Of a stretch of 64,000 bases of DNA, positions 34,280 through 44,653 are shown piece by piece. A program made the translations under genes and the position numbers. Positions within the stretch are counted from its first letter, which is position 1, and the number at the start of each line of letters is the position of its first letter. The notes under the pieces were generated by a model. The model was not told the DNA's origin, did not search any database, and saw only the letters and a list, made by a program, of their open reading frames with translations. Origin of the DNA: an uncultured Prevotella sp. (GTDB taxonomy: Bacteria; Bacteroidota; Bacteroidia; Bacteroidales; Bacteroidaceae). The DNA is taken from assembly GCA_900315695.1 (NCBI GenBank), contig ONAE01000001.1, positions 1 through 64,000 on the forward strand. Direction: 5' to 3'.

Positions 34280-34692
34280 TACCGTTTGGGATTGATGACA
34301 TAGTTAGTGACACGCACATTAGAAATCAGGTCACCAAGACTGTTCTTGATATCAACATTCCACACATGGAGCGTTGTGCCCTTATGCAACAATGTGGCGA
34401 ATGCAGTCACTGTGTCGCCCTCGGAAACAGCCTGAACATGACTACCACTGACTTCGATGCCCACACAGGCACATCCAGGGCAGATGGAACAGGAGCCTAC
34501 ACCAGCCACATTCTCTGCCAAAGCCAGCGAAGCACCACCACTCAGAAACCCGAAAGGCTGGCGATTGCGCTCATCTACTCTCATACGTGCCATACATGTA
34601 TCGTCCTCGGGCGTGGAGATGAACTCCATCCCGAGGGCGGTACTCAGATTTGGCTTCTCGTTAATTATCTCTCGTATTCTTTCTACATTCAT
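34279..34692 (-). CDS. hotdog-fold thioesterase, probably DHNA-CoA thioesterase
   Basis: 137 residues of the PaaI/YdiI-type hotdog fold: RQPFGFLSGGASLALAENVAG includes the catalytic-region loop and helix; GDTVTAFATLLHKGTTLHVW strands follow. Its place in the men operon supports hydrolysis of dihydroxynaphthoyl-CoA (the MenI step). The substrate is inferred from context. The ATG overlaps the upstream ROK stop (ATGA). Confidence 0.85.
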   Translation of the reverse strand: MNVERIREIINEKPNLSTALGMEFISTPEDDTCMARMRVDERNRQPFGFLSGGASLALAENVAGVGSCSICPGCACVGIEVSGSHVQAVSEGDTVTAFATLLHKGTTLHVWNVDIKNSLGDLISNVRVTNYVINPKR

Positions 34693-35669
34693 TTAAACAG
34701 GGAATATTCTGGAACGCTCCAAGCCAGGGCACTTGCACCCAGCACATCACGCTCACGATTATTCATATTTGAACAGAGTATCTTTACTTTTCCACGGAGG
34801 TTGCCGAACACGTGCGGCTCGAAAGCCTCATAAACAGGAGCGACCAGCCACTTTCCGGCATGAGAGATGCCACCCGTAAGGATGATGGCCTCAGGATCGA
34901 CGATGGAAGCATAATTAGCCAATCCCAATCCTAAGTAATAACCTGTACGACGGAAGACCTCAATGGCCATCTCATCTCCCTTGTCACATAACTCCGCAAT
35001 AATGCGTGGAGAGAGATTCTCTATATCGCGCATCAGGCTGGGAGCATCCGACTCTGCCATCAGCTCTCGAGCCGTCTCAACGATACCATTGGCTCCAACA
35101 TAAGTCTCCAGACAGCCATTATGACCACAACCACATTTGCGCCCATTATCTACTACACAGGTATGTCCGAACTCACCTGCGAAGCCCAGATGCCCACGAT
35201 GCTCATATCCTTCTGAGAAGAAACAGCTGCCAATGCCAACGCCCAGACAAACAATAATAAAGCACTTCATACCATGAGCACTGCCAAAAGTGTATTCGCC
35301 AAGGGCTGAGATATGTGCATCGTTGGATAGGGCCACTGCCAGCCCCATACGGTCGCGCAACATCGCTGCCAGAGGCACGACACCCTTCCAAGGCAGATTG
35401 GCGGCATTTTCTATACAACCGGAAACAGAGCTGGCACTCGGACAGCTGACACCAATAGAACGGATGGTCTCATAGCCACCATTGGACTCCACCAATGTCA
35501 CGATCTTCTCACTCAGAGCCGTCACGAAATTGTTGACATCAGGATAGTCTTGTGTAGAAAAGGAATCCTCAGCAATAATGTTTCCTCGCAAATCTACGAT
35601 GGCATAAGTTGTCGACTCATTACTGATATCTACTCCAACAACTTTTGATTTGATATTGTACTCTTCCAT
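34689..35669 (-). CDS. ROK-family protein 1
   Basis: 326 residues. ROK/sugar-kinase fold with GVDISNESTTYAIVD (phosphate 1), the SNDAH catalytic-Asp motif, and VCLGVGIGS, where the usual Thr of GTGxG is Val. The zinc motif GHTCVVDNGRKCGCGHNGCLE is followed by LTGGI. ROK proteins are glucokinases, other sugar kinases or repressors; no HTH is present here. It couples to the thioesterase by ATGA, tying the ROK genes to the men operon. Confidence 0.85.
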   Translation of the reverse strand: MEEYNIKSKVVGVDISNESTTYAIVDLRGNIIAEDSFSTQDYPDVNNFVTALSEKIVTLVESNGGYETIRSIGVSCPSASSVSGCIENAANLPWKGVVPLAAMLRDRMGLAVALSNDAHISALGEYTFGSAHGMKCFIIVCLGVGIGSCFFSEGYEHRGHLGFAGEFGHTCVVDNGRKCGCGHNGCLETYVGANGIVETARELMAESDAPSLMRDIENLSPRIIAELCDKGDEMAIEVFRRTGYYLGLGLANYASIVDPEAIILTGGISHAGKWLVAPVYEAFEPHVFGNLRGKVKILCSNMNNRERDVLGASALAWSVPEYSLFK

Positions 35670-35703
35670 ATTTTAGATACTTATTTTTTTAGTTATCGTG
35701 TAA

Positions 35704-36708
35704 TCATTTGAACAGGGAATATTCCTTCACATCCCAGGCCAAGGCACTGGCACCAAGCACGTCGCGCTCGCCCTCCTTGAGGATAGACACCAGAATACGC
35801 GTCTTATCGCGGATATTACGGAACACATGCTCATCAAACGACTGGCGCATAGGTTTCAGCAACCATTTTCCACCAGACGTCATATCGCCTGTGATGATGA
35901 TGGCTTCAGGATTGACAACTGAGGCATAGTTGGCCAGTCCAAGCCCCAACATCTCACCCACCCGACGGAAGGCTTCGATAGCTAACTTGTCGCCCTTGTC
36001 GCAACAATTGGCAATACCCTCGATGGTAAGTTCCTGAAGACTGCTCAACAAGGTAGGTTCCTGCGTCTCAGCCATGAGTTCCTGTACTGTTCTCACCAGT
36101 CCCTTCTTAGAGCAATAGGTTTCCAGACAACCGTGTTTTCCACAACCGCACTCGCGACCATTGATCTCCACACAGGTATGTCCGATCTCACCTGCGAAGC
36201 CATCGTTACCCAGATGGGGTTGTCCGTTGGAGAAGAAACAACTGCCCAGACCACCATGACTGATAGTGACCACCACAAAATCCTTCATGCCGTGTGCACT
36301 ACCATAAGTTTTCTCACCAAGGGCGGTGATATGGGCATCATTAGCTACTGCCACTGCCAACCCCAAACGGTCACGCAGCATGGCTGCCAAAGGGATGACG
36401 CCCTTCCAGGGCAGATTGGCCGCATTCTCAATGCAACCGGATATGCTGCTGGCACTTGGTGCACTGACACCGATGGAGCGCACGCTCTCATAGCCACCAT
36501 TCTCTTCCAACAAGGCAAAGACATTCTCACTCAAGGCTGTCACGTAATCGTTCACATCCGGATAATCTGTAGTAGCAAAATAATCCTGTGCCACGATCTC
36601 ACCTCTTATATCCACCACAGCCAATGTAGTTCTCTCAATACGGATGTCAATACCAACCACACGGGTCTTGATCTTGTCAATAGACTCAACTGCTTCAATA
36701 TTTTCCAT
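35704..36708 (-). CDS. ROK-family protein 2, degenerate phosphate loop
   Basis: 334 residues, clear paralogue of the genes on either side (same GCIENAANLPWKGV segment and KEYSLFK end as its neighbours, with small changes). It keeps the catalytic-Asp motif (ANDAH) and the CxCGxxGC zinc site, but the GTGxGS phosphate loop reads SHGGLGS. Sugar-kinase activity may be reduced or lost. It lies 34 bases from ROK1 and 10 from ROK3. Confidence 0.85.
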   Translation of the reverse strand: MENIEAVESIDKIKTRVVGIDIRIERTTLAVVDIRGEIVAQDYFATTDYPDVNDYVTALSENVFALLEENGGYESVRSIGVSAPSASSISGCIENAANLPWKGVIPLAAMLRDRLGLAVAVANDAHITALGEKTYGSAHGMKDFVVVTISHGGLGSCFFSNGQPHLGNDGFAGEIGHTCVEINGRECGCGKHGCLETYCSKKGLVRTVQELMAETQEPTLLSSLQELTIEGIANCCDKGDKLAIEAFRRVGEMLGLGLANYASVVNPEAIIITGDMTSGGKWLLKPMRQSFDEHVFRNIRDKTRILVSILKEGERDVLGASALAWDVKEYSLFK

Positions 36709-36718
36709 ATCTCACGGA

Positions 36719-37699
36719 TTATTTAAATAATGAATACTCTTTTACTTCCCAGGCAAGCACACTGGCACCCAGCACATCGTGGTTGTTCTCATCCAACTCA
36801 GAGACGAGGAACTTTATCTTACCTTTCAAATTTTTGAAGACATGTTCTTCAAAAGCCTCCTGCATGGGATCCAGGAGCCAGTCGCCAGCCTTAACAATAC
36901 CTCCTGTAAAGATGAATGCCTCAGGATTCACTATCGAGGCATAATTGGCTAAGCCCAGACCAAGCATAAAACCTGTGCGACGGAATACCTCAATGGCCAA
37001 CTCATCACCTTGATCACAAAACTTTGCAATGATCTTCGGCGTTAATTTCTCTGCAGAACGCATCAACGAAGGCTGATTGCTCTCCGCCAACACCTCGTTG
37101 GCAGTCAGGACAATCCCCTTGGCTGCTGTATAAGCCTCCAGACAACCTTGATGTCCACAGCCACAGGAACGGCCATTTCTGACAATACAGGTATGCCCAA
37201 CCTCACCAGCATAACCGTCAGAGCCTTTATGAATCAGACCATTGGAAAAGATACAGCTTCCCATACCTGTTCCCAAGGTAATCACCACAAAATTATGCAT
37301 TCCACGCGCATAGCCAAAAGCATGTTCACCAAGTGCTATTACCTGGGCATTATTAGCCACAGCAACAGCCATTCCCAGACGATCACGCATCATAGGGCCA
37401 ATAGGGATAATTCCTTTCCAAGGCATATTGGGTGAGTTCTCCATGCAGCCAGTAGCGAAATTGGCACTAGGGCAACTCACACCTACAGAACGAACAGATT
37501 CATACCCACCATTAGATTCTATCATCATGAGGATCCGTTCGCTCAGGGTTGCTATATAATCATTGGCATCAAGATAATTCTCTGTTGGAAAACTATCCTT
37601 CACTAGAATCTCACCTTTTGCGTTCACAATAGCGAAAGTAGTCTCCTCCAAACTGATATCTACACCTATTACTCGTTTCTTTATTTTAGTTTGTTCCAT
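36719..37699 (-). CDS. ROK-family protein 3, catalytic Asp replaced
   Basis: 326 residues, first gene of the long ROK-men operon. The phosphate loop GTGMGS is intact and the zinc motif is kept. However, the catalytic motif reads ANNAQ instead of NDA: the base-catalyst Asp is Asn (codon AAT). It would bind sugar and nucleotide but should phosphorylate poorly, if at all. Confidence 0.85.
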   Translation of the reverse strand: MEQTKIKKRVIGVDISLEETTFAIVNAKGEILVKDSFPTENYLDANDYIATLSERILMMIESNGGYESVRSVGVSCPSANFATGCMENSPNMPWKGIIPIGPMMRDRLGMAVAVANNAQVIALGEHAFGYARGMHNFVVITLGTGMGSCIFSNGLIHKGSDGYAGEVGHTCIVRNGRSCGCGHQGCLEAYTAAKGIVLTANEVLAESNQPSLMRSAEKLTPKIIAKFCDQGDELAIEVFRRTGFMLGLGLANYASIVNPEAFIFTGGIVKAGDWLLDPMQEAFEEHVFKNLKGKIKFLVSELDENNHDVLGASVLAWEVKEYSLFK

Positions 37700-37723
37700 T
37701 ATTCATCTGTTGGTAACATGTCG

Positions 37724-37755
37724 CAAATATATACATTTTTTCAATACTATGCAAA
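37724..37755 (-). promoter_or_regulatory. promoter of the ROK-men operon
   Basis: On the minus strand, TTTG (37755-37752), 20 bases, then TATATTTG (37731-37724). It is divergent from the lysS promoter and likely drives nine genes down to menE. Confidence 0.65.
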
Positions 37756-37791
37756 TCTTTGCACTTTTTTTTGCAAATATTTACCCTAACC

Positions 37792-37822
37792 TTGCTTTTT
37801 TCGCAAGAATTTCGTAACTTTG
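37792..37822 (+). promoter_or_regulatory. promoter of lysS
   Basis: TTG (37792-37794), 20 bases, then TAACTTTG (37815-37822), 32 bases before the lysS start. Confidence 0.65.
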
Positions 37823-37854
37823 CAGCCATAAAAGCAAAAAGATCAAAGAAAAAG

Positions 37855-39579
37855 ATGAACGTTTTAGAACTTAGTGAACAGGAAATCGGAAGGCGTCAGA
37901 GCCTTCAGGAACTGCGTAACATGGGAATCAACCCCTATCCTGCAGCAGAATATCCTACCAATGCATTCAGCACTGATATCAAAGCAGATTTTAAGGATGA
38001 CGAGGACCGTGAGGTTGTCATTGCAGGCCGAATGATGAGCCGTCGTGTGATGGGTAAGGCATCGTTTGCCGAACTCCAGGACTCAAAAGGAAGAATTCAG
38101 GTTTACATCACTCGCGACGACATTTGTCCTGGCGAGAATAAGGACTTATATAATAATGTGTTTAAGCGCTTGTTGGATATTGGCGACTTTATCGGCGTTA
38201 AGGGTAAGGTGTTCCGCACCCAGACAGGCGAGATCTCTGTTCACGCTTCTGAGCTTACCCTGCTCTCTAAGTCATTGAAGCCACTTCCTATCGTAAAATA
38301 TAAGGACGGTGTGGCTTACGATAAATTTGACGATCCAGAGCTCCGTTATCGCCAGCGTTATGTTGACCTGGTAGTTAACGAGGGTGTAAAAGAGACCTTC
38401 CTCAAGCGTGCCACTATCATCCGCACCCTGCGCAGCATTCTTGATAATGCCGGCTATACCGAGGTTGACACGCCAATCCTGCAGAACATCGCAGGTGGTG
38501 CTTCAGCCCGCCCATTCATCACCCACTTCAATGCGCTTAATCAGGACATGTACATGCGTATTGCCACTGAGCTTTATCTGAAGCGCCTCATCGTAGGTGG
38601 TTTCGAGGGTGTCTATGAGATGGGTAAGAACTTCCGCAACGAGGGTATGGATAAGACCCACAACCCAGAGTTCACCTGTATGGAGCTTTACGTCAGCTAC
38701 AAGGACCTGCTATGGGGTATGACCTTCACCGAGAATATGCTCGAACAGATTTGTACGGCTGTTAACGGTAAACCAGAGGTTGAGATCGATGGCAACATCA
38801 TTTCGTTCAAGGCACCATTCCGCCGTCTGCCTATCCTCGATGCCATCAAGGAAAAGACTGGTTTCGATTGCGATGGAAAGACAGAGGACGAGATTCGTCA
38901 GTTCTGCCTCTCCAAAGGTATGGAGGTCGATGAGACCATGGGTAAGGGAAAGCTCATCGACGAGCTCTTTGGCGAGTTCTGTGAGGGCACATTCATCCAG
39001 CCCACCTTCATCACTGACTATCCTGTCGAGATGTCACCTCTCACCAAGATGCATCGCTCTAAGCCAGGACTCACTGAGCGTTTCGAGCTGATGGTTAATG
39101 GTAAGGAGCTGGCTAACGCCTATTCTGAGCTTAACGACCCCATCGACCAGGAGGAGCGTTTCATCGAGCAGATGAAGCTTGCCGACAAGGGCGACGACGA
39201 GGCTATGATTATCGATCAGGACTTCCTGCGTGCTCTGCAGTATGGTATGCCTCCAACGTTTGGTATCGGTATTGGCATCGACCGTCTGGTTATGCTGCTC
39301 ACAGGTAAGTTTACCATTGGCGAGGTCATGCTGTTCCCACAGATGAAGCCAGAGAAGAAGATTCCACAGAGCACCCCAGCCGAGTGGGCCGAGATTGGCG
39401 TAGCCGAGGAGTGGGTACCTGTTCTTCGCAAGGCTGGTTTCAACCTCATCCAGAACATCAAGGACGAGAAACCACAGGGTCTTCAGCAGAAGATTGGCGA
39501 TATCGTCAAGAAATACAAGCTCGACATGACCAAACCCTCTGTCGATGAAATCGCCGCCTGGATTGAAAAAGTGAACTAA
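37855..39579 (+). CDS. lysS: lysyl-tRNA synthetase, class II
   Basis: 574 residues from the ATG at 37855, after an A-rich leader; upstream codons cover the promoter. An OB-fold tRNA-anticodon domain runs to about 145. Class II catalytic motifs follow: motif 2 FRNEGMDKTHNPEFTCME and motif 3 GIGIGIDRLVMLLTG. The C-terminus continues about 70 residues beyond motif 3, as in other Bacteroidota. It is the first gene of a four-gene operon. Confidence 0.96.
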   Translation: MNVLELSEQEIGRRQSLQELRNMGINPYPAAEYPTNAFSTDIKADFKDDEDREVVIAGRMMSRRVMGKASFAELQDSKGRIQVYITRDDICPGENKDLYNNVFKRLLDIGDFIGVKGKVFRTQTGEISVHASELTLLSKSLKPLPIVKYKDGVAYDKFDDPELRYRQRYVDLVVNEGVKETFLKRATIIRTLRSILDNAGYTEVDTPILQNIAGGASARPFITHFNALNQDMYMRIATELYLKRLIVGGFEGVYEMGKNFRNEGMDKTHNPEFTCMELYVSYKDLLWGMTFTENMLEQICTAVNGKPEVEIDGNIISFKAPFRRLPILDAIKEKTGFDCDGKTEDEIRQFCLSKGMEVDETMGKGKLIDELFGEFCEGTFIQPTFITDYPVEMSPLTKMHRSKPGLTERFELMVNGKELANAYSELNDPIDQEERFIEQMKLADKGDDEAMIIDQDFLRALQYGMPPTFGIGIGIDRLVMLLTGKFTIGEVMLFPQMKPEKKIPQSTPAEWAEIGVAEEWVPVLRKAGFNLIQNIKDEKPQGLQQKIGDIVKKYKLDMTKPSVDEIAAWIEKVN

Positions 39580-39581
39580 TT

Positions 39582-40577
39582 ATGTACGATTGTGGTAAGA
39601 TAGCAATTATCGGCGGCGGCAGCTGGGCAACAGCTATCGCAAAGATTGTGGTGGGACATACACATCACATCGGATGGTATATGCGTCGCGATGACCGTAT
39701 CGATGATTTCCGCCGTTTGGGACATAACCCTGCCTATCTCACCAGTGTTCATTTCAACACCGACGAGATCTATTTTGACAGTGATCTGAATCGTATCGTG
39801 CAACAATACGACACATTGGTGTTCGTTACCCCCTCACCCTATCTGAAGAGTCACTTGAAGAAACTCAAGTCGCGCATCCGTGACAAGTTTATCCTGACAG
39901 CCATCAAGGGTATCGTACCTGATGAAAACCTGGTATGCTCAGAGTATTTCCATCAGGTATATGATGTGCCTTATGAGAATCTGGCCTGTATCGGTGGACC
40001 CTCACATGCCGAGGAGGTGGCTCTCGAACGCCTCTCCTACCTCACGGTGGGCTGTAGCGATCGCGACAAGGCACAGGCCTTCTGCGACATACTCACCAGC
40101 GAATTCATCAAGACCAAGACATCTACCGATGTGGTTGGTATTGAGTATTCCTCTGTGCTGAAGAATGTATATGCCATCGCAGCAGGCATCTGCAGCGGAT
40201 TAAAATACGGCGACAATTTCCAGTCCGTCCTCATGGCCAATGCCGTACAGGAGATGAATCGTTTCCTCACGGCTGTCTATCCATTGGAGCGAAACATCTA
40301 CGACTCTGTCTATCTGGGCGACCTGCTTGTGACAGGCTACTCCAACTTCTCCCGCAACCGCACATTCGGTTCGATGATTGGTAAGGGTTACAGCGTTAAG
40401 TCAGCACAGATTGAGATGGAGATGATTGCCGAGGGTTACTTCGGCACGAAGTGCATGAAGGAGATTAACCGTCACTGCCATGTGAACATGCCTATTCTTG
40501 ACGCAGTGTACAACATCCTTTATGAGCGTATTGCGCCACAGATTGAAATTAAATTACTAACAGATTCATTTAGATAA
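39582..40577 (+). CDS. gpsA: glycerol-3-phosphate dehydrogenase
   Basis: 331 residues. N-terminal Rossmann [15 protein letters not shown], the AIKGI and [10 protein letters not shown] segments with substrate-binding residues, and catalytic Lys in [13 protein letters not shown]. It makes sn-glycerol-3-phosphate for phospholipids. It starts 2 bases after lysS. Confidence 0.95.
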   Translation: MYDCGKIAIIGGGSWATAIAKIVVGHTHHIGWYMRRDDRIDDFRRLGHNPAYLTSVHFNTDEIYFDSDLNRIVQQYDTLVFVTPSPYLKSHLKKLKSRIRDKFILTAIKGIVPDENLVCSEYFHQVYDVPYENLACIGGPSHAEEVALERLSYLTVGCSDRDKAQAFCDILTSEFIKTKTSTDVVGIEYSSVLKNVYAIAAGICSGLKYGDNFQSVLMANAVQEMNRFLTAVYPLERNIYDSVYLGDLLVTGYSNFSRNRTFGSMIGKGYSVKSAQIEMEMIAEGYFGTKCMKEINRHCHVNMPILDAVYNILYERIAPQIEIKLLTDSFR

Positions 40578-40591
40578 ATAAAAAAAGATCT

Positions 40592-41947
40592 ATGAGCAAC
40601 ATCAAATTAGACATTTCCAAAGCCGCCTGCTTCCTTGAGGCTGGCGCAGTAGAGGCCTTTGAACCTCAAATTAAGAGTGCCCAGAAAGCACTTGAAGAGG
40701 GCACTTGTCCTGGTAACGATTTCCTTGGCTGGCTGCATCTGCCATCAAGCATCACACCTGCTTTCCTCGATGAACTGCAGGCATGTGCCAATGTGCTCCG
40801 CGAGAACTGCGAGGCAATCGTTGTTGCCGGTATCGGTGGTTCCTACCTCGGTGCCCGTGCCGTCATTGAGGCACTCAGCAACAGTTTCGCATGGCTTGTG
40901 AAAGACAAGAAGAACCCTACCATCCTCTTCGCAGGTAACAACATCGGTGAGGATTACCTCTTCGAACTTACTGAGTATCTGAAAGACAAGAAATTCGGTG
41001 TCATCAACATTTCCAAGAGTGGTACCACCACTGAGACAGCCCTCACCTTCCGTCTGTTGAAGAAGCAGTGTGAGGCTCAGCGCGGAAAGGATGAGGCAAA
41101 GAAAGTCATCGTAGCCATCACTGATGCCAAGAAGGGAGCTGCACGCACTTGTGCCGACAAGGAGGGATACACCTCATTCATTATCCCCGACAACGTAGGT
41201 GGTCGTTTCTCCGTACTCACCCCTGTAGGCCTGCTGCCTATTGCCTGTGCTGGCTTTGATATTAAGGAGCTGGTAGGTGGTGCTCAGGATATGGAGAAGG
41301 CTTGTGCCCCTGGTGTTCCATTCGCAGAAAACCCCGCCGCCCAATATGCTGCCGTTCGTAATGGTCTTTACCAGAAAGGCAAGAAGATTGAGATCATGGT
41401 GAACTACCAGCCGAAGCTCCACTTCTTCTCTGAGTGGTGGAAGCAACTCTACGGCGAGTCTGAGGGTAAGGACAACAAGGGTATCTTCCCCGCATCTGTC
41501 GATTTCACTACCGACCTGCACTCGATGGGTCAGTGGATTCAGGAAGGCGAGCGCACCATCTTCGAGACGGTCATCTCTATTGAGGAGCCTGAGAAGAAAT
41601 TACTCTTCCCCAACGATGAAGAGAACCTCGATGGTCTGAACTTCCTCGCTGGCAAGCGCGTGGATGAGGTGAACAAGATGGCAGAACTCGGTACCCGTCT
41701 AGCTCATGTCGATGGTGGTGTGCCCAATATGCGCATCAGCGTTCCCAAGCTCAACGAGTATTACATCGGACAACTGATCTACTTCTTCGAGATTGCCTGT
41801 GGCATCAGTGGAAATGTACTGGGTGTCAACCCGTTCAACCAGCCTGGTGTGGAGGCATACAAGAAGAACATGTTTGCCCTGCTCGACAAACCTGGCTACG
41901 AGGCTGACTCTAAGGCCATCAAAGAGCGTCTGGCAAAAGAGGCATAA
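40592..41947 (+). CDS. pgi: glucose-6-phosphate isomerase
   Basis: 451 residues. SIS-fold motifs [12 protein letters not shown] (phosphate binding) and [15 protein letters not shown] (family signature), with [17 protein letters not shown] near the active-site Glu. The length fits the shorter bacterial PGI group. Third gene of the lysS operon. Confidence 0.96.
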   Translation: MSNIKLDISKAACFLEAGAVEAFEPQIKSAQKALEEGTCPGNDFLGWLHLPSSITPAFLDELQACANVLRENCEAIVVAGIGGSYLGARAVIEALSNSFAWLVKDKKNPTILFAGNNIGEDYLFELTEYLKDKKFGVINISKSGTTTETALTFRLLKKQCEAQRGKDEAKKVIVAITDAKKGAARTCADKEGYTSFIIPDNVGGRFSVLTPVGLLPIACAGFDIKELVGGAQDMEKACAPGVPFAENPAAQYAAVRNGLYQKGKKIEIMVNYQPKLHFFSEWWKQLYGESEGKDNKGIFPASVDFTTDLHSMGQWIQEGERTIFETVISIEEPEKKLLFPNDEENLDGLNFLAGKRVDEVNKMAELGTRLAHVDGGVPNMRISVPKLNEYYIGQLIYFFEIACGISGNVLGVNPFNQPGVEAYKKNMFALLDKPGYEADSKAIKERLAKEA

Positions 41948-41956
41948 ATTTATCAG

Positions 41957-42685
41957 ATGTATCAGATTGCAATCATCAAATACTTAGAAGAACACGGCTT
42001 TGAGGCTTTTCACCCCAAAGCCGTGCTTTTCGATATGGACGGCGTGCTCTACGACTCCATGCCCAATCACGCCATTGCCTGGCAGGAGAGCATGGCAAAG
42101 TTCGGCATTCACATGACAGCCGACGATGCCTATGCCACCGAGGGGGCCCGCGGTGTGGACACCATCCGTATGATGGTACGCCAACAGCTGCGACGCGAGA
42201 TCGACGAAGCCGAAGCCCAGCGTATGTATGATGAGAAGAGTCGCATTTTTCATAGTCTCCCAGAAGCCCCGATCATGCCGGGCATACTCGATCTGATGCA
42301 ACAGATACAGGCTGCTGGCATCCTGTGCGGCATTGTTACAGGCAGTGGACAACAGCCGTTAATCAAGCGCCTTCATAAGGATTTCAGTGCGTTTGTCAAT
42401 GAAGACCATATCACCACTGCTTACGATGTTCAGCATGGAAAACCCGCTCCCGATCCTTATCTGATAGGACTCCAGAAGGCAGGTGGCCTTCAACCGAATG
42501 AAGCTATTGTGGTAGAAAACGCACCCCTTGGTGTACGTTCAGGTCATGCCGCCCGTATCTTTACCATTGCAGTCAATACTGGTCCTCTGCCTAACGAGGA
42601 ACTGATTGGTGCTGGCGCCGACCTGATCTTCCCAACGATGGAAGAACTGAGTCATCAGTGGCAGAAACTGATTCCCACCCTTTAA
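41957..42685 (+). CDS. HAD-family phosphatase, beta-phosphoglucomutase-like
   Basis: 242 residues. Catalytic motif 1 FDMDGVLYDS, a helical cap, motif II VTGSG, then KPAPDPYL and the acidic motif VVENAPLGV. This fits subclass I HAD sugar-phosphate phosphatases or mutases. The substrate cannot be told. It ends base-to-base with the convergent DUF4738 gene. Confidence 0.88.
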   Translation: MYQIAIIKYLEEHGFEAFHPKAVLFDMDGVLYDSMPNHAIAWQESMAKFGIHMTADDAYATEGARGVDTIRMMVRQQLRREIDEAEAQRMYDEKSRIFHSLPEAPIMPGILDLMQQIQAAGILCGIVTGSGQQPLIKRLHKDFSAFVNEDHITTAYDVQHGKPAPDPYLIGLQKAGGLQPNEAIVVENAPLGVRSGHAARIFTIAVNTGPLPNEELIGAGADLIFPTMEELSHQWQKLIPTL

Positions 42686-43267
42686 TCACACACCGTCTTT
42701 GTCTGTTACCTGATTATCCTGAGACTGCTGATCTTGGGTGCTGTTTGTATCCATCTGGTTGTCGCGCTTAATGGATACATCTCCAAAATTGCTGACCGTC
42801 ACCACTAAAGGTATATATTCATCTGTCTGGGGATGGCTCACACTACCGGCAAAGACCAGGTTATTACCATCCACCTTATCAAACACCAGACCTTCCAGGA
42901 TACCCGTCTCTCGATAATTATCATCGAGCTGTGCGTCAAAGTTGCCTTTCGTAAACACCTTCTTGAAAAACACACTGCCATCAGCACGAATCACCCTAAG
43001 TGTGATACGGTTGTCGATAAACTTCTGACCTGTCTCATCCTGTACCATACGCAGACTGTCGTCAGCCACACGGTTGATGATCACCTGATAACTCTTGTCG
43101 AGCCACTCCACTTCCTGTTGTTGATTGTAGGGTTGCATACTGATTGGTGCTTTCGGTTTCACCACCTCAGCAGTTGGAACGATGATATCTTTACTCTCTT
43201 TCTTTTTGCCACAGCTCATCACCAGAACAGTCATCATGAGGGCAAGAAACAGTTGTATCTTCTTCAT
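42686..43267 (-). CDS. DUF4738-like lipoprotein
   Basis: 193 residues. Signal peptide with lipobox VMSC; the mature part begins with a Lys/Glu linker and has beta-strand segments (LRVIRADGSVFFKKVF, EYIPLVVTVSNFGDVSIK). The C-terminus is Gln/Asn/Asp-rich. This matches the Bacteroidota DUF4738 pattern as I remember it. Function unknown; envelope location follows from the lipobox. Confidence 0.75.
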   Translation of the reverse strand: MKKIQLFLALMMTVLVMSCGKKKESKDIIVPTAEVVKPKAPISMQPYNQQQEVEWLDKSYQVIINRVADDSLRMVQDETGQKFIDNRITLRVIRADGSVFFKKVFTKGNFDAQLDDNYRETGILEGLVFDKVDGNNLVFAGSVSHPQTDEYIPLVVTVSNFGDVSIKRDNQMDTNSTQDQQSQDNQVTDKDGV

Positions 43268-43286
43268 TGTCTTGATTAATTTTTTG

Positions 43287-43294
43287 CAAAGATA
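43287..43294 (-). promoter_or_regulatory. -7 element for the DUF4738 gene
   Basis: TATCTTTG on the minus strand, 19 bases before the start at 43267; no clear -33 element. Confidence 0.45.
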
Positions 43295-43347
43295 CGAAGT
43301 TTTTCGGAAAAACAGCGTTTTTTTTCAGCTAATTGGCTTTTTTTTAC

Positions 43348-43355
43348 TAACTTTG
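43348..43355 (+). promoter_or_regulatory. -7 element for the DUF4230 operon
   Basis: TAACTTTG, 25 bases before the start at 43381; the -33 spacing is not ideal. Confidence 0.45.
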
Positions 43356-43380
43356 CCAACAGAACGGCAAAAAGAGTTTT

Positions 43381-44073
43381 ATGAAGACAAAAAAATACCT
43401 TATTCTACTGATCGCCGTAGCGCTTTTAGGCGTGGTGTTCGTGATGTGCAACAGTCGATGGGAACATACTGATGCCTCTCAACCCATATCTACCATGCAG
43501 GGTGTTGACACGGTGCCTCTGCTCATTACCCAGGTACAGAAATGCGCCAAGTTATACACAGCAGAATACCATGTCCACAAGATTGTGACACACGACGATG
43601 TGTTGCATTTGAAAGGTACAATGCTGAAACGCGGTTTCGACATCAAAATGCCCATCGGTGACCGAAAGGTAGCCATCCCCATCGATGCGAAGCTGAAAGC
43701 CTATATCGACTTCAGCACTTTCTCCGAGGAGAACATCGAGCGTCAGGGCAGAAAGATCACGATTGTATTGCCAGACCCTCAGGTGACGATGACAAGCTCT
43801 AAGATCGACCAGAAGAATGTGAAAGAATACGTGTCTCTCACGCGTGCGCACTTCAGTGATGCCGAATTGGCTAATTTCCAGCAACAGGGGCGTGAGGCCA
43901 TCATTGCCGACATCACCAAGATGGGTATCATCGAGACTGCCCAGGCCAACGCAGCGAAGGTGTTGGTGCCTATGCTTATGGAGCTGGGCTACGATGAGGC
44001 AGACATCACCATTGCCTTCCGCAAGCACTATGAACCCAACGACATCATGAAACTATTGCGTTATGAAGATTAG
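43381..44073 (+). CDS. DUF4230 protein 1
   Basis: 230 residues. One N-terminal membrane segment (about 5-23), then an extracytoplasmic domain with the DUF4230 pattern: KLYTAEYHVHKIV, strands, IPIDAKLKAYIDFS, ITIVLPDPQVTMTSSKID, and a helical C-terminus. Role unknown. It overlaps the next gene by 11 bases. Confidence 0.75.
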   Translation: MKTKKYLILLIAVALLGVVFVMCNSRWEHTDASQPISTMQGVDTVPLLITQVQKCAKLYTAEYHVHKIVTHDDVLHLKGTMLKRGFDIKMPIGDRKVAIPIDAKLKAYIDFSTFSEENIERQGRKITIVLPDPQVTMTSSKIDQKNVKEYVSLTRAHFSDAELANFQQQGREAIIADITKMGIIETAQANAAKVLVPMLMELGYDEADITIAFRKHYEPNDIMKLLRYED

Positions 44074-44653
44074 TACCTATATTAAACTGGCCACCGCCAT
44101 CACGGTCATCATCCTGCTACTGGCAGGTTTCTTCTGGCTGCGCGATCTCACCAAGGACGACCACATCAGTCTTGGAAGCGACACCCAGATTGATGTCACC
44201 CCTACACAAATTATGAGCATCAAAGCCATTGGCGAATGGGAGTTTCTCGCCGTCAATGCCGAAGAACTGGTTGATACCGTCCGCAAGGGATTCTTCTCCG
44301 ACGACGAACTCGTCCGCATCTACTACGGCACCCTGCGCCTTGGCATTGACATGAGCCAGTTGGAGCCGGAATGGATAGAAGCCAGTGGTGACTCCGTGAT
44401 GCTGATGCTGCCGAAGGTTGGTCTGCTGGACACCGACTTTATCGACGAGGCTCGCACCAAACCGTTCTTCGAGAGTGGCAAATGGAAGCCTGAGGACAAG
44501 GAGGCGATGTATAAGAAAGCCTATCGTCAGATGAAGGCCCACTGCCTAACGAAGGAGAACCTGCAGGCAGCTGAGGCCAATGGAGAAGAACAGATGCGAA
44601 ACATGATGCGCTCAATGGGATATAAAAACATCAAGATAACATGGAAGAACTAA
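44063..44653 (+). CDS. DUF4230-like protein 2
   Basis: 196 residues. An N-terminal membrane helix (about 10-28) is followed by a domain related to its upstream neighbour (SIKAIGEWEFLAVNAEELV, then VMLMLPKVGLLDTDFID, and a C-terminal NMMRSMGYKNIKI helix). Paired DUF4230 genes in one operon suggest a heteromeric envelope protein. It overlaps the symporter gene by 13 bases. Confidence 0.7.
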   Translation: MKISTYIKLATAITVIILLLAGFFWLRDLTKDDHISLGSDTQIDVTPTQIMSIKAIGEWEFLAVNAEELVDTVRKGFFSDDELVRIYYGTLRLGIDMSQLEPEWIEASGDSVMLMLPKVGLLDTDFIDEARTKPFFESGKWKPEDKEAMYKKAYRQMKAHCLTKENLQAAEANGEEQMRNMMRSMGYKNIKITWKN

